Assembly: GCA_007844125.1 (NCBI GenBank)
Contig: CM017568.1
Span: forward strand, 10,355,780-10,419,779
Direction: 5' to 3'
From: Sinonovacula constricta
Lineage: Eukaryota; Mollusca; Bivalvia; Cardiida; Solecurtidae
DNA length: 64,000 nucleotides
The position numbers and the translations under genes are program-made. The notes under the pieces were generated by a model. The model searched no databases and was not told where the DNA came from. It worked only from the letters and a program-made list of their open reading frames with translations. Shown piece by piece: positions 49,136 to 61,192 of the stretch. Positions within the stretch are counted from its first letter, which is position 1. Each line of letters begins with the position of its first letter.

Positions 49136-49290
49136 CAAACTAATCTCTCGTTTGGAATTTTATTTTTACGTTGCCGAGGCTTTTATCTACTGTACATATT
49201 TTAAATATGTTTATAGTTTATTTTATTACTAGTTATTATGTATGTATATAAGTTCATTGTATCTGTTTTTAACTCCCGATGAAGGCGCTT

Positions 49291-49580
49291 ACTGTTAGTT
49301 GTTTCACTTTGACGGGATATTGTTATTTACACTGTTTGTTTGCTAGAAAAACTTTCAGGAAGTGCCAGGTTGGAACGCTCCACAAACCAGGTTTAAGAAC
49401 CCCAGTCGGCCCTTTTGCCGATTGACCGTTCCAAAGCGGTAACTGATGTTTTTTCTTTATTTGTGTTATGTCTCGTCTCTGTGTTTTTGTCACATTTACA
49501 TTTACCTTGTTTGCCTTTGTCTACTGATAGATAACATTTAAATATCTTTTGATAGGACCTTTTCTTATTCATCTATTGAA
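49291..49580 (-). mobile_element. Family B element, fullest copy, minus strand
   Basis: Begins ACTGTTAGTTGTTTCACTTT (49291), passes CGCTCCACAAACCAGGTTTA, the core CAGTCGGCCC-TTTTGCCGATTGACCG and TTTGTGTTATGTCTCGTCTC, and ends near TTTCTTATTCATCTATTGA. The core is shared with family A, but sequence on both sides of it is different. The left boundary agrees with the empty site deduced at 55.35 kb. No terminal inverted repeat was seen. Confidence 0.88.
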
Positions 49581-49584
49581 GTTA

Positions 49585-50300
49585 TGTACCGCTTACATTG
49601 TTTCACGGGATTAAAAAAAACTCTTTATGTGATCGTGTGATGTTATGCATAACACACGATAATACTTTAATGGATTCCTTTTAGAAGTGTTATGACTTAA
49701 ATAAACACCCCTTTAATGAAAAATGTTAAGGTATCCGGCGTTTAATAAGCACAATACGGTACTGTGTTATGGAATCTATATCTATGATAGGGTTACCTTT
49801 GCTTCGGAATTTGTAACTTAGTTAAAAGTAGGTTGGATATTTAAGCCGAACTGATTTTATGGTGTATTTCTATGCCAAATATTAAATACCGGATATAAGA
49901 TATATGGTTTCACGTAACGACTGCGATCACTTAGACTAGTAATGAAATGTGGTAAGGCGTTAATGTCAGACTTCATAAAAAACTATAATCTTCTGCTTTT
50001 TTTGGAATCGGATCAATATAAACAATATAAAGCCATCGAATGCTTCATGTCTAGGAACTAAGCAGGAACAATATTTTATAATATTGATATCGTCAATATC
50101 ATAGAAATCTACAGACTGGAACAGTAATCGAGATGAAAAGACAATTCTTTGTTTCTTAGGAGTTCACCTTATATGAGCAATATTGCTAAGACATCCTGGT
50201 TTGTAAATCGTAATTTGTAATAGTATGACAACATCTTGTGGTAAATTTTACGAGTGACTAAAAACGTCTCGACCTGGAATTTTCTAGAGGACACCTCTTG
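49585..50300. other. AT-rich non-coding stretch, nothing recognised
   Basis: No gene or repeat recognised. Confidence 0.4.
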
Positions 50301-50306
50301 TAAATG

Positions 50307-50340
50307 ATGATGATGAGGATGAGGATGATGATGATGATGT
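50307..50340. repeat. (GAT)n microsatellite
   Basis: GATGATGATGAGGATGAGGA, then (TGA)n. Confidence 0.95.
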
Positions 50341-50618
50341 TTAGTCAAAAAGGTTCTCCCTCCATCGTTTTAATTAACACAAGTTTACTTTTAGATTTTC
50401 ACGAATGAACACAGATCAATGGCAGCATGGCAAATTCACAAACTTGTCATGTAGTTTTATCAAACAATACTTGAACAAATGGATCAATTGTAATCACTTA
50501 TCTCTGTTTGGGTAATTAGTGTGACATTTGCCGTGCACTGTTTTGCTGATATTTGCCGTATAGAACAAACATAGCATCAAAGTAAGGTTTATCTTTTGGA
50601 ACACTAATTATGACATAG

Positions 50619-50957
50619 AGGCACCTTTCCATTTCCCGCTCACGGAAGTCACGATGATCTTCGCGTTCTTGAAGGTTAGTATGTTTATTCTGTGTATGAC
50701 GTAGAAGCACATTTACCAGAACCGCTCACTGAATTCACGATGATCTTTGCTTTCTTTAAGGTTAGTTGGTTTATTCTACGTATGATGCAAGGGCATTTTT
50801 CCACGACCTGCTCACGGAGTTCACTCACGATGTTTTTACAATCTTAAAGGTCAGTGGGTTTATTCTGTGTATTACGTTGAGGCACCTTTTCCCGAACCAC
50901 TCACAGAATTCACGATGATCTTTGCGTTCTTTATGGTTCGTGGGTTTATTTTACGCC
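50619..50957. repeat. Four-copy minisatellite, unit 85-90 bp
   Basis: Units begin at 50619, 50704, 50789 and 50879 with GAGGCACCTTT or a variant. Each then carries a CGCTCAC-type motif, TTCACGATGATCTTTGC (degraded in unit 3), a TTCTT.AAGGTTAGT segment and GGTTTATTCTGTGTAT. Units differ by about 15-25%. The 64-codon minus frame at 50516-50710 overlaps unit 1 only. Confidence 0.92.
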
Positions 50958-50959
50958 CG

Positions 50960-51140
50960 ACCTTACTGTTAAGACTAATTGGGGAAACAATTTCTAGCCA
51001 GGAACTATCGATCAGAATAGATTTTGAGTTTTAGGGAAGCCAAAGATGCCAAGTAACAAGTTAATATGCTATTGTAATTAGTGATTATAACGTTTAATGT
51101 GGTGAAAGTTCATACAATTCGTTAAAATTAACTTTAGGTA
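50960..51140. other. Non-coding, nothing recognised
   Basis: AT-rich spacer between the minisatellite and repeat L1. Confidence 0.4.
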
Positions 51141-51149
51141 TGTTAATAA

Positions 51150-51255
51150 CCGCCTTAAATTCATGCCAAATCAAGCGGTTGGGTTGCCATCCCCGGAAAA
51201 TGCAAGCTTCATACGGAAAATTAATATGACTTAAACATCCCGTCTTTTACGTGTC
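51150..51255. repeat. Dispersed repeat L1, copy 2
   Basis: ATTCATGCCAAATCAAG, GGTTGCCATCCCCGG, AACATCCCGTC and TTACGTGTC match 59.82 kb and 42.64 kb. This is the most diverged of the three. Confidence 0.5.
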
Positions 51256-51259
51256 TATG

Positions 51260-52555
51260 CGATTATAGTACATCAATAAAATCAATATTTGCCTCGGACT
51301 CGTCATTCCGTTTTTTTAAAAAAGAATAAAAGGGAAGTTTTTTTGTCTATATTTGTGACCCTAAAACAATTAAACACACTGTTCCCTTCATCATTCAATA
51401 TATACTTGAATCAAAGAAAACAAACACAAATAATATAATTATTATTTGTAATTGTAGTAGCACTTGGGCAACCAACTGAAGTATATGTTAGAACAACATA
51501 TTTAAACAATCCATATTACAAACCACTTTCAATACATACAATACAATTTGTATGAAACAATGTACGCATTATGCATAAAACATGAAAACTGCAGTTTTTA
51601 TATATAATATTAAATAAACTCTCGTTTAAAACATACCCTTAACAACAATAAAACTTAAACTAAAAATTAACCGTGTATCACTGTCGGCTGCCCAAAGCCG
51701 AATGACTTATCTACTAGAAAAAACGCACGAAGTGCACGTGCGTTACAGCGACACCTACCGTATATATCTCACGACAAGGGAAATTATTTATCTGCTTATT
51801 CGTTTCATTCAAACGCAGAAAAATACATTTCTAAATTGTATATCAGACAGAGGAAAGTATTTCGACTAAAAACGTTTCGCTTACATCAACATATATATTT
51901 ATTCACTTGTTTATGTTCAACTTCTGTTTAATTTATAATTTTTGCGTTTTTTTAAAGTTATATTAACACACCTTCAGTCTGTAAAAGTATAGTTGTACTG
52001 TAATACAGAGAAAACTACTTGTGACATTATTTACTATCGGCAGTAAAGCGTATTCTTGTTTGTAAACGCACTTCCTTTTAATATATAACTCGTTCTCAAG
52101 CAATAATCGTGTATGTAAATACACGTTCGCTTCGACCAAAATAAATATTAACCCACAAAGTATAACACATGTTATATATTATAAAATCTGATGATATAAT
52201 AACGCATGTAAAAGCAAGGTAGAAGTAAAACTATGAACACGGACCAATTTGAATATCAACTAAATAAATTTTAATTAAAGAGTGAAAGTGTATATTAATA
52301 AGATTTATTTATTTCAACATTCCGCACTGAAGCAATTAACGCAGCTATAGTTAAATCCAATAACTGTTCTTTATCATTTATAATGAAATTTATGACACGA
52401 TGAATGCAATATTAGCAAATGTGTTTCCTCTCGTTACCTTCCCCATATAACAACATTATGCCTTGTCACACTAATAGAAAAGACTGTGTTTAAAGTCTTT
52501 AAAACAGTTCTTATATTCTGCATACATCGGTCATATGTGACAAAAATATAATCTA
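51260..52555. other. AT-rich non-coding stretch, nothing recognised
   Basis: No gene or repeat recognised. Confidence 0.4.
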
Positions 52556-52588
52556 CTTCATTATGAGTGAAGAGAGTATTCGCAATAC

Positions 52589-52970
52589 AATATCACTTAC
52601 CGGAAATTGGTTGAGCAGTAAATACTCCTAATTGCATTTTTATAAAAGTTGGCAGGCGGAATGATAATATCAAAACTCATCCGCACATATTTTGAGTCGC
52701 ATAATCACACTTCCATAAAGTCTGTAAATTCGCGAGCACTAAACTCTGAACAATTGAATATCCGATAAGTACGTTACAGTAGCCAGTCTCTCAAATTGGT
52801 CCACGTATACTGAACAAACTTTTATCTGCTACCGACAATCTATTCGGTTGCCAGGCCCATTCAGTGCACCGGGATATGTACACTGTGAACGATGGTCGAT
52901 TGAAGACCTCCTGCCAAGTGATATGGAACTGCGTTCAATCAAAGAGCAAGAAATCGGATACTGCTAAACA
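52589..52970 (-). promoter_or_regulatory. Duplicon module T, copy 4: candidate TATA box and first splice donor
   Basis: On the minus strand CTTTTATAAAAATGC is followed by GTATTTACTGCTCAACC and then TTTCCG|GTAAGTGATATT (donor at 52589-52600), about 44 nt from TATAAA. A short frame MQLGVFTAQPIS runs from the ATG after the TATA box to the donor. The other copies do not keep that frame, so it is probably untranslated. The upstream flank to 52970 (AGTGCACCGGGATATGT, TTGAAGACCTCC) matches 45.5 kb. Confidence 0.5.
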
Positions 52971-52974
52971 GCTT

Positions 52975-55055
52975 TGCTTTTTACCAGATCTCTTACTTAA
53001 CATTTATTTCTTCCCGTTAAATTGACAAAAGGTTGAGTATTGATGCGGTTAATAAGTGAACTTATCTTGTGTTCTGTCTACATTCTATTGCAAACATAAG
53101 GATCTGTTTATATAGATTAATAAAACAACACTTGCTTTCATTAGTTTATAAATACGAAACCATGACATGGCAATAGAACATATGTAGAACATACATGTAA
53201 GCTATAAACAACACTAGCAGTTAAGAACATGCAAGTGAAATGAAAGGGTAAAAAAGAATGAACGAGATATTCTGCAAGTAGGGTCAAGTAGGTGCATTTG
53301 TGTGTGCAAAGAAGCACAAATAAGTCGAACGTTTGCATCTTTTAACTGACTACTCGTTAGTTGACCTTAGATTTACAGAAACTTTACGAAACTAGTACAA
53401 AAATATTCCATGTTACTATGGTGTCATTAGCACAACCAAGACACAGAATTTACCTTCTTAAAAATGGTTTGCAGTGATTGTTATGAACTCAATTAGTTCT
53501 CTTCTTTGTCGATAAATTTTGTTGCTTTTGAGGAGCTTTTCAGTAGAAAGGTGATAGCAAAATAAGTAACAGTGTTGGTTTGGAACCATTATGTATTTTT
53601 ATTGCCGATGCGTTCTCACTTGCGTCACTTATACGTGACCATTTATGTTTTGTAATTTTTATTTACATTGCAGTTAGCTTAAGCAGCTTTTAACATTACT
53701 GATCATATGATTTTGACTTTGACGTCTTCGAACCAGGACTTAAGAATTTGATTGGATGAAATTCAAGCACATGAAAGGCTCAATAGGTGTTGATTACTTC
53801 AGCATTTGTTTTCCCACTTTGTTTTACTAGTATGAGTGTGACCTTGAACACGAATGATCATCTATAAATATAACTGACCTATATATTACGTTACGATTTT
53901 ATGCCTTCATACTTGTATTTATGGTAATATAGTATAATGCACATGTTTAACTTGCCTCACTCAACATAATAAACTGAAATTGTAAATACATTTACAATAA
54001 TTAAGCTAAATCAATGTTTGCCAATGTAGTGTCTGTGCCTCTTTGATTGTCTTTAGGTGTTTTATGTAAAAAACTAAAATTGCTTCTGTATGGTCAAAAC
54101 GCATAATATAACAGTTTACTATAAATGCTATTTTATATAATAAATCAAAAACCAACAACAAAAAATCTATATTACTGAAAATAACTTGGCTTTTTAATAC
54201 AACTAACCTAGAGATTATGTTTACTGAACTTTTAACACCGACTTTACAAAGCAACATGTATTCCTGCGTTCGATTGATTAAAGTATGTAAGGTTGCTAAA
54301 ACAACGACAACCGTTTCAAAAAATAACAACAACAATTTTAGCCGCTGTCTTACAATTTAGATTTCCAATTCCTGGAAAGGATGATTCTGGATAAACAAGC
54401 AAACTGTTAACGACAGCCGATATCCAAAGATATCTAAAGAAAATATTTTGTTCATGTTAATTAACAAACGAATGCTGATATTTATTCTTGATTAAACAAG
54501 TGCACTGGTTTCACCTTTTGTGTGTCTATACTTGTCGTTATTCTAGAAGTCATCATAAGTACATATTATAAACCTTAATTGCAATGCAAAGTCAAGGAAC
54601 GGAATTTTAAACGTAGTTCAGGCGGCTTGTTTGCACGCATATATTAAACAATCGTTTCGTGCAAATATTTTTCGGATTACCAACGAAAAACGAGCATACA
54701 ACATTCCTTTCCCAGGATACACGAGACTGTCATACTAATTAGAATCTGTAAATGATGAAAGCAACATATGTGAACGGATTGAGTAGAGGAAAATACCAGC
54801 AGACCTAAATGTCTTATTTACAGGTCGGGCCGTCAAGGAAATTTCCAAAACGAGGCGAAACGACAAATATTCTGTTTTTATGAAGTCTTGGTATAAAAGA
54901 AAAAAACAAAGATTTACAACAAATTATACTTAATGTTTTTTTTCCAATAAATTAAAGACTTTATTATCAACAGAAAAGACAGTTTACAGGCATATTCTTT
55001 GTTAAATAAGACAGAAGAAAGATAAATTCATGTATATTTTGTAAATTGGCAACTT
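52975..55055. other. AT-rich stretch with one diverged duplicate segment
   Basis: 53675-53765 (ACATTACTGATCATATGATT, GGACTTAAGAATTTGATTGG) matches 60855-60930 in the same orientation, so the duplication at 55.06 kb may have begun earlier. A minus frame of 109 codons at 54006-54335 is unassigned. Confidence 0.45.
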
Positions 55056-55059
55056 GGTT

Positions 55060-57300
55060 TAGATGCATAAAATCAGAACAACTTCGAACTGTATGTTTAA
55101 CGTATATAAGTTCATTTTATTTTATTAGACCGAGACTAAGAGAGATTTAAAACCCAAACTGAAGCATGCAGTTAAACAGACATAATAACTACACTATAGC
55201 ATAACTATTATGTAATCAACTTGCACTGAAAACTTCATTGATAGTATCCAGTAAGCCATGTATGTCGACTGACGCCTATTAATGATTTATGTTATACGTT
55301 CAGGTATCTTTCTACGCAGTACAGGTCATATTTAGTTTTTATTTATGCTACTGTTAGTTGTTTCACTTTGACGGGATATTTTTATTTACACTGTTTGTTT
55401 GATAGAAAAAACAACCTCCAAGAAGGGCGAGGTTGGAGCGCTCCACAAACCAGGTTTAAGCACCCCAGTCGGTCCTTTTGCCGACTGACCTTTCCAAGGC
55501 GGTAACTAATGGTTTTTCTTTTTAAATTTAAATATTTGTGGAAAGTTTGGAAGGACCTTTTCTTATTTACCTATTGATGGGAAGACTATATTGTCTATGT
55601 TGCATGTCAGTTTATTCTTGATACAACTTCTTGACTACATGTTTTGTTAAAGAAGATGCAAATCACGATTCTGTCGTGACAATGGACGCACTTTTGAAAC
55701 AGATGTGCATACCGAAGATACACTTACTGACACTGTAGGAAAGTGACATGTATATACTTATAATGAAATTCGTATTCGAACATATCAGAATAAATGGTTT
55801 AATGTCATCGGATATGTCTAAACAAGTTTTGTAGCAAATTATTTCAAGAGAAAAGTAACCTTAACACTACCGTATATGTGGTCACTCCATATTGGCTTCT
55901 TTAAAAAAAACTGCAAGTTACTTTGCTACAACTCATATTTTATATATAAGCACCATTATTGAGTTTCTTGTTATGTTGTTAATAATAGTGTCTGTGCGTG
56001 TCTGTGATAACTTTAGTTATCTACGATTCCCGCCATAATAGACGGTAGCCTGATAATGATACTTGTTGTCTGCTCATTAATACGGCATATATAACATTAT
56101 GTTATTAAACGTCTAGAATTATTTAAGAACGTGCCAATTTAGTACATTGTTTTCCCTGAGATTTCTACTCGCATGCGTGGCATAGTTACTAAACGATGCA
56201 TCGTACCTGATATAATTATGGCCATAATGAAAACATGCCACTTTTATTATTGGAACAAGACACTAGACGAAGTCTGAGAGAACTACCGGCGCAATGAAGG
56301 TAGCTTAGTAACTTTCCCACATGTTATTTCTCCCTACGCTCCGGAAACAGTTTTACATATACGACGTTATCCGATCGCCCACGGGAGACCTGCCCTTACC
56401 CCACCAGTTTGATTCATATTAGAGTCATTTTATCAGATTAATCATCAGCATACTACATATAAGTAATCACTCACTTCCGCACAGACGCAGAACTACAAGA
56501 AAGAAAATTAACACATGGAAAAGAGGCTACCTTGACGTCTGAAATATTATCCTCTTGCCCTATGTACTATTTTCGCAAATTACTAAACGTGTTTACCATA
56601 GTTGTTATTGCATCAAAAATAACGCAAACATTTTTACCATCTCTTGTTGTTTAGCTGATACCAAAGGAATACAACATAAGTCATCCTTCTCGCAGCCGAG
56701 ACATTGACGTTATCCAGTAATTGGCATAAGAATATTAACTACGTTTTTTTTTTGTTTTTGTTTTTTTGAATTAAAGCGAGGACTACTAATTTTGACTGGA
56801 AAGAAGCCAATCAAACGTCAATGTAAACACCACCGGCGCACTACCTGCCAGGTAGACAACCTGTCAGCAGTATAGTTTTCACCGCGACCGAGACTAGCAC
56901 AAACAAAGTAAAGCGCAAATTAGTCAAAAGGAGCTTCATATCGGAAAATACATGGTTACAATGTACAAAGTAGCAAAAGGTTTGTATAGGTTTCTCTGGG
57001 TGATGTTTTATACTTGTCATAGTTTGCAAAAACACGATTTTTCTTATTTCAAGCTTGCTGACTTTGCTGTCTACCACCTTAAACCAGTATTTTATTACAA
57101 ATTACAGATTTCTCGTAGGGATATATTGTAATATGTCAGAAACCCTACTAAAATATTGCTTCATCTTACAAATAATTTTAAAAGAAAGACCGTTCCAAAG
57201 TAGTTTATGAACCTTGTTGACTGCAGAAATAGTGTACGTATAAAGCCAGTGATGAATGGCTGACCTACTTTATACAAAAATATGGTGTTTCTTGTGTTCG
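55060..57300. repeat. Segmental duplication D, copy 1
   Basis: Matches 61780-64000 in direct orientation. Landmarks: CACTATAGCATAACTA, CGCCTATTAATGATTTATGT, TTCAGGTATCTTTCTACGCA, CAAATCACGATTC, AGTAGCCTGATAA, CAGGTAGACAACCT, TCTCTGGGTGATGTTTTA, TAGACAGCAAAGT (minus) and GTCAGAAACCCTACTA. Identity by eye is about 70% with indels. The clearest length difference is the family B element at 55350-55578. Confidence 0.85.
55350..55578 (-). mobile_element. Family B element inserted in duplication D copy 1
   Basis: Same left end as 49291 (ACTGTTAGTTGTTTCACTTT) and same right end (GGACCTTTTCTTATTTACCT), with the core CAGTCGGTCC-TTTTGCCGACTGACC. It is about 60 bp shorter because the GTGTTATGTCTCGTC to ACTGATAGATAAC part is deleted. 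The matching place in copy 2 (about 62028-62055) lacks the element, giving a filled/empty pair. Confidence 0.9.
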
Positions 57301-57304
57301 TGAG

Positions 57305-58315
57305 CATTTGAAGTAAACTGAAGACGATTTATACCATTAAATTGAGAGAGTTTGCAGTTACATTGCCAACATTATTACTAGGCTTTAAAGTTAGAACGCG
57401 TTATTTAATTACGGCATACAATGTTAGAAAAATATGTAATTCAGTCAATGTTTAATACGTTTTAGATGTTTGGTTCTCTAGTTTTTCTTGCTTCTACTCA
57501 CCTATACTCATATTTTCTTGTGTGCCTATATCTATATACTTATAATTGCAAAGTTGCTGTATTTGCAATTTCCTGGTGACATTTTAAATCGACTCTCAAA
57601 GGATATGGCTTACGTTTTGAGGAAGTGTTATCGTTTAGCAGAAATACTGACATACAGAAATCATCTGACATAAATACAAACGATACCATATTTAAATTGG
57701 CATCGTCTTAATGCAATAGATTTTAATATAAACTATACCATATTCTGACTTGAACAGCTTTCTTCTTTTATAGAGATTAAAACAGACGATACCTTGTTAA
57801 AAATAAAGTCGATTCTGATAGAGATTTTAATACAAATGATACAATTGGAAATTGATATCTCCAGTGTTGAAATGCGGCGATTAATATCTTACGTTTTTGT
57901 TTTGTTTGAAATAAATTCTGGTGAGTAACCAATGGATTGGTTGGACGAATAATTTATTTGAATGTCGACAAGATAACATGCGTTTACATTGAAGGCTTCT
58001 ATCAAGTGGCTTTTGATTGAAAGGAATAAAATAACTATAAAATCAAACCTGTATAAAAACAAAAGCCAGTGCATTTTTGGCTTACATGGGAATACCATTC
58101 ACATGTCTAAAATGTTATCATTACATTTAATAATCACGTAATCCAGAAGTAGGTGCAAAGATGCACTAACAAGTCTACATAGAAAGAAAAAGTAAATTGA
58201 ATGTTTTCCTGGCAAGTTAGGTACTGACGCTGCTCATAAAACATTATCCTGTGCCAGTTGCTTTTCGGCATGCACTTGAACTAAATCACACCAAATTGCA
58301 CAATGCTTTAGTTTA
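57305..58315. other. AT-rich non-coding stretch, nothing recognised
   Basis: Contains small imperfect internal repeats (GATTTTAATA-AA-C-ATACCAT near 57680 to 57840). No gene recognised. Confidence 0.4.
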
Positions 58316-58319
58316 AGTA

Positions 58320-58400
58320 TTGATTGCCCGGTTCAGAAACCAAACGCTGTGGTGGAGGTATGGTCTTTGATTTAATCGTATGATGGCGATCACCTCCAGG
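58320..58400. repeat. Duplicon module Q, 58.3-kb copy
   Basis: TTGATTGCCCGGTTCAGAAA, CCAAACGCTGTGGTGG, TTTAATCGTATGATGGCGAT. Closest to 46.57 kb. Confidence 0.6.
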
Positions 58401-58404
58401 TCTG

Positions 58405-59755
58405 GTCGATTGTATCGAACCAAGCTGTGACATCAACAAATGAGTTGTGTGAGAAATACTGTTCCAGCGTAATAGATTCTGGGATTCGATTAAGACTAGT
58501 AAGTGAAATTACGTTTGTATTGACATAAAAAGTACAACATATGTCATGTGAAGCAATCGATAGTTTCAACATACTATTAAAAATATTTTATTGTATTTTG
58601 GTTTGTTGGTTTAGTGCTATCATACACTAGGGTCGATATGTTTATATATTATTATTTTTTCAATCAAATTGTAGACACAATTTTTCTTTCAAATTTTGAC
58701 ATGTATCCATTTTATATATAAGATGTTCGTTAGCATTGTTAACGCTAACTATTTAAAATCTCCTATTTTCACAGTACGCATTTTTTACTTTAAATAATTA
58801 TTTATTAATACTAAAACAATAAATTGCAAAAACGAAATAATTGCACAAAAGGCGTGAATTAAATCATGCGCTATCCTTTTTAGTTGTTTTGGGTGTATTT
58901 TACCATTCCAACAATAGTGTCGACGCCTTTGCTTGAATGTAACTCTTTTATAATACTATTTTAAATAAACGCCCTAAACCACAGCGTTAGATGTAAGACT
59001 GATTAGGGCACTACGAATTTTCCTAACCCTTTATAGTATGCATGATACAAGTTAACTAAAAACTATTACATGTTCTTATATACATGTTTCATACACAACA
59101 AAATGACATAAATGAGACAGCAAATGTCATTCTGGCATCATTTTTTGGCTCTATTTAAATATTGTAAAGAAATCAGCAAAGTAAGCTTATTAACCAGGAA
59201 TGTTTGAATCTGGCGAAATCACCAAAACGTTTTATAAATCAATTTTGGAAACAATTGAACATTGATAACAATTAATACATGTTTATTTACAATTGTGTTT
59301 GATGTGTGCCCCTTCTTTGATTGTGGACGGAGAGAGTAATACTACCTGAAAGTTAACAATATCAATTTGTCAACAAGAATGTAGGGTTAACGTGTCTCTC
59401 CATTGTTAAGGTCACTTACCCTCTTAAAGGTTATTGTTATCATTCAGCGCCCAACCTTTGTTTAAAGGTATATAAGGAACCAAAAGCTTAAAGCTAAGAT
59501 ACAAGTTACAGTTTCAAGTAACCAATAAAGCCCAGATAGTATTATAGCTGTCATCAAATCAGAAATAATTTGCTAGATAAAAATAGGAAACAATAAACTG
59601 AGCTACATGTGACCAGCAATTTAACGTTATGAGGGTTTTAGCAGTTTTATAACAAAGCGACAAAGGTTACAAAACGTGCAGCACATGTACACCATACTAT
59701 CAGGTACATGTATGGACGGCAAATGTTTTAACCTTCGTCGAAAAGCAACAAAAAC
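58405..59755. other. AT-rich non-coding stretch with a TATA-like motif
   Basis: GTATATAAGGAACC at about 59467 resembles a plus-strand TATA box, but no open frame or clear splice donor follows. Minus-strand GGTAAGTGACC at about 59405 resembles a donor without the other features of module T. Confidence 0.35.
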
Positions 59756-59765
59756 GTGAAATGTC

Positions 59766-59811
59766 CATATACAACTTTTATGTTATTTAAACGTTTTACC
59801 TATTTTAAGAA
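59766..59811. repeat. 46-bp exact repeat, copy 1
   Basis: CATATACAACTTTTATGTTA onward to TATTTTAAGAA is identical over 46 bases to 62549-62594 in direct orientation. The flanks are unrelated. Confidence 0.95.
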
Positions 59812-59819
59812 TTCCAACT

Positions 59820-59935
59820 CTGAAATTCATGTCAAACCTGGCGATGAGGTCGATCCTCTGATAATGCGAGTTTTATATTTCACATTACTGTGACATTAAC
59901 ATCCTGTCATAAACGTGTTAGTGGTTAGTGAAATT
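59820..59935. repeat. Dispersed repeat L1, copy 3
   Basis: ATTCATGTCAAACCTGG, GAGGTCGATCCTCTGATAAT, GCGAGTTTTATATTTC, ACATTAACATCCTGTCA. It lies directly after the 46-bp exact repeat. Confidence 0.6.
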
Positions 59936-60189
59936 GTAAATGCAATCAATACTTGTTGATGACTTTGCTTTGCTTTCTCACTCAAAGCAGACAAGAAAGA
60001 AACTGTGTGCATCTTAATTTAAAATCGAATTCATAATCCCATGTAAAATCAATAAATACAAATACTGACTTAAATAAACTTAAAACGCATGATATTACTT
60101 AACCATCTACATGTATTTAGTACTTGGTTGCTAAGCAATGTAATTTAATTTTGTTGTTGTACTATCAGACTGAAGTTAATGATGAAAGA

Positions 60190-60335
60190 GGCGACTGTTG
60201 CCGAGAAGTTGGAGCCGCCGACTTGTAACTTTGTAGTCCCCGCGATCCGGTCGGGAACTTTTGAATTGTGGTGTGTCTTTATGTGGACATTTCTTCGTAC
60301 GGACCGGGGTCTTTCTTTACTTATACTTTGCTCAG
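60190..60335. mobile_element. Possible degenerate tRNA-derived element
   Basis: A G+C-rich island: GAGCCGCCGACTTGTAAC, TCCCCGCGATCCGGTCGGGA (a possible T-arm with TCCC/GGGA stem) and ACCGGGGTCTTTCTTT, the last resembling GGGGTCTCCCTCC of the local SINE body. No tail or clear A box was found. Confidence 0.3.
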
Positions 60336-61151
60336 CTTGACATAACCAATACGAAAACGTTGATGAAATGAAGACAAAAGCTAATTAAGACCTAATACAC
60401 ACTCTCAAGTGACTCTAGGCAAGAAAAAAAAATCATGGAACAAAAATTAATCTTGTAAGTCTCATCAATATCCAATTTACGTCGGGAAACTTCCGCGCTA
60501 TTTGTCAATAAAACCACACTTAGAACTAATGAACGTAAGAGAAAAAGGTTCTAAGTTAAAATACCATTTTCCTTTTGCATTGTTTTTCAAAGAGAGAAGA
60601 AAGCGTGTGTGAGTTGATCATCATGTTAAGTTTAAATCAATATTTAATGTTTAACTGAAGTAATTGCAAAAAAAATGTAACCTTCATACTTCCACTGGCT
60701 TTAGGCTACTCGAAACATTTATCTACATATGTAAAGTGTTCTCGAGTTTCAAAACGCTGCGATATAAAATCTGTTATTTGCGAACTGAAAGTCTTTATTA
60801 CTTTTAACTAGAATATCAAGCTAAACACACAACTAAGTTTTCCTTTCGTTCATTCCTTTGCAACTTTCAACATAACTGATGATATGATTGTGACGAATTT
60901 TCATCAGCGCTTATGAATTTGGTTAAAGTCGAGCACAAAGATAGATTTGTCACTGTGCTGAGTCTAAATTTTTGTGATTTTATTTCTTGAATTTGTTTTG
61001 TGTATAATGTTATGTGCAGTAGTACACCAGCGTTTATGGTTACGCTAGTTAGGTTAAGGGTTGTTTACCGTTGTGGTATTGATGACGTAGCATTTGCGTA
61101 ACTGCTAGAAAGAAAAGGATCATGCTAGAAAGTTCATTTGTTTATTTTTAA

Positions 61152-61192
61152 CTGGGTTTCGAGAATGTTCTGGGTTTCGTGAATGTTCTAGA
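61152..61192 (+). promoter_or_regulatory. 18-bp tandem pair with heat-shock-element-like pentamers
   Basis: CTGGGTTTCGAGAATGTT and CTGGGTTTCGTGAATGTT lie side by side. The second runs into GAATGTTCTAGAA, three alternating GAA/TTC blocks spaced by two bases, the arrangement bound by heat shock factor. No gene starts nearby and it is absent from the equivalent place in copy 1 of duplication D, so it may be chance. Confidence 0.3.

Noticed and set aside
54006..54335. 109-codon hydrophobic minus frame suggesting a membrane protein
   Set aside because: The Leu/Phe/Val content follows from T-rich codons on this strand, with no second copy or splice context.
57187..57215. GACCGTTCCAAAG resembling the family A/B core
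   Set aside because: Only about 13 bases match, the hairpin is absent, and the paired site in duplication D copy 2 (about 63912) shows ordinary divergence and no insertion.
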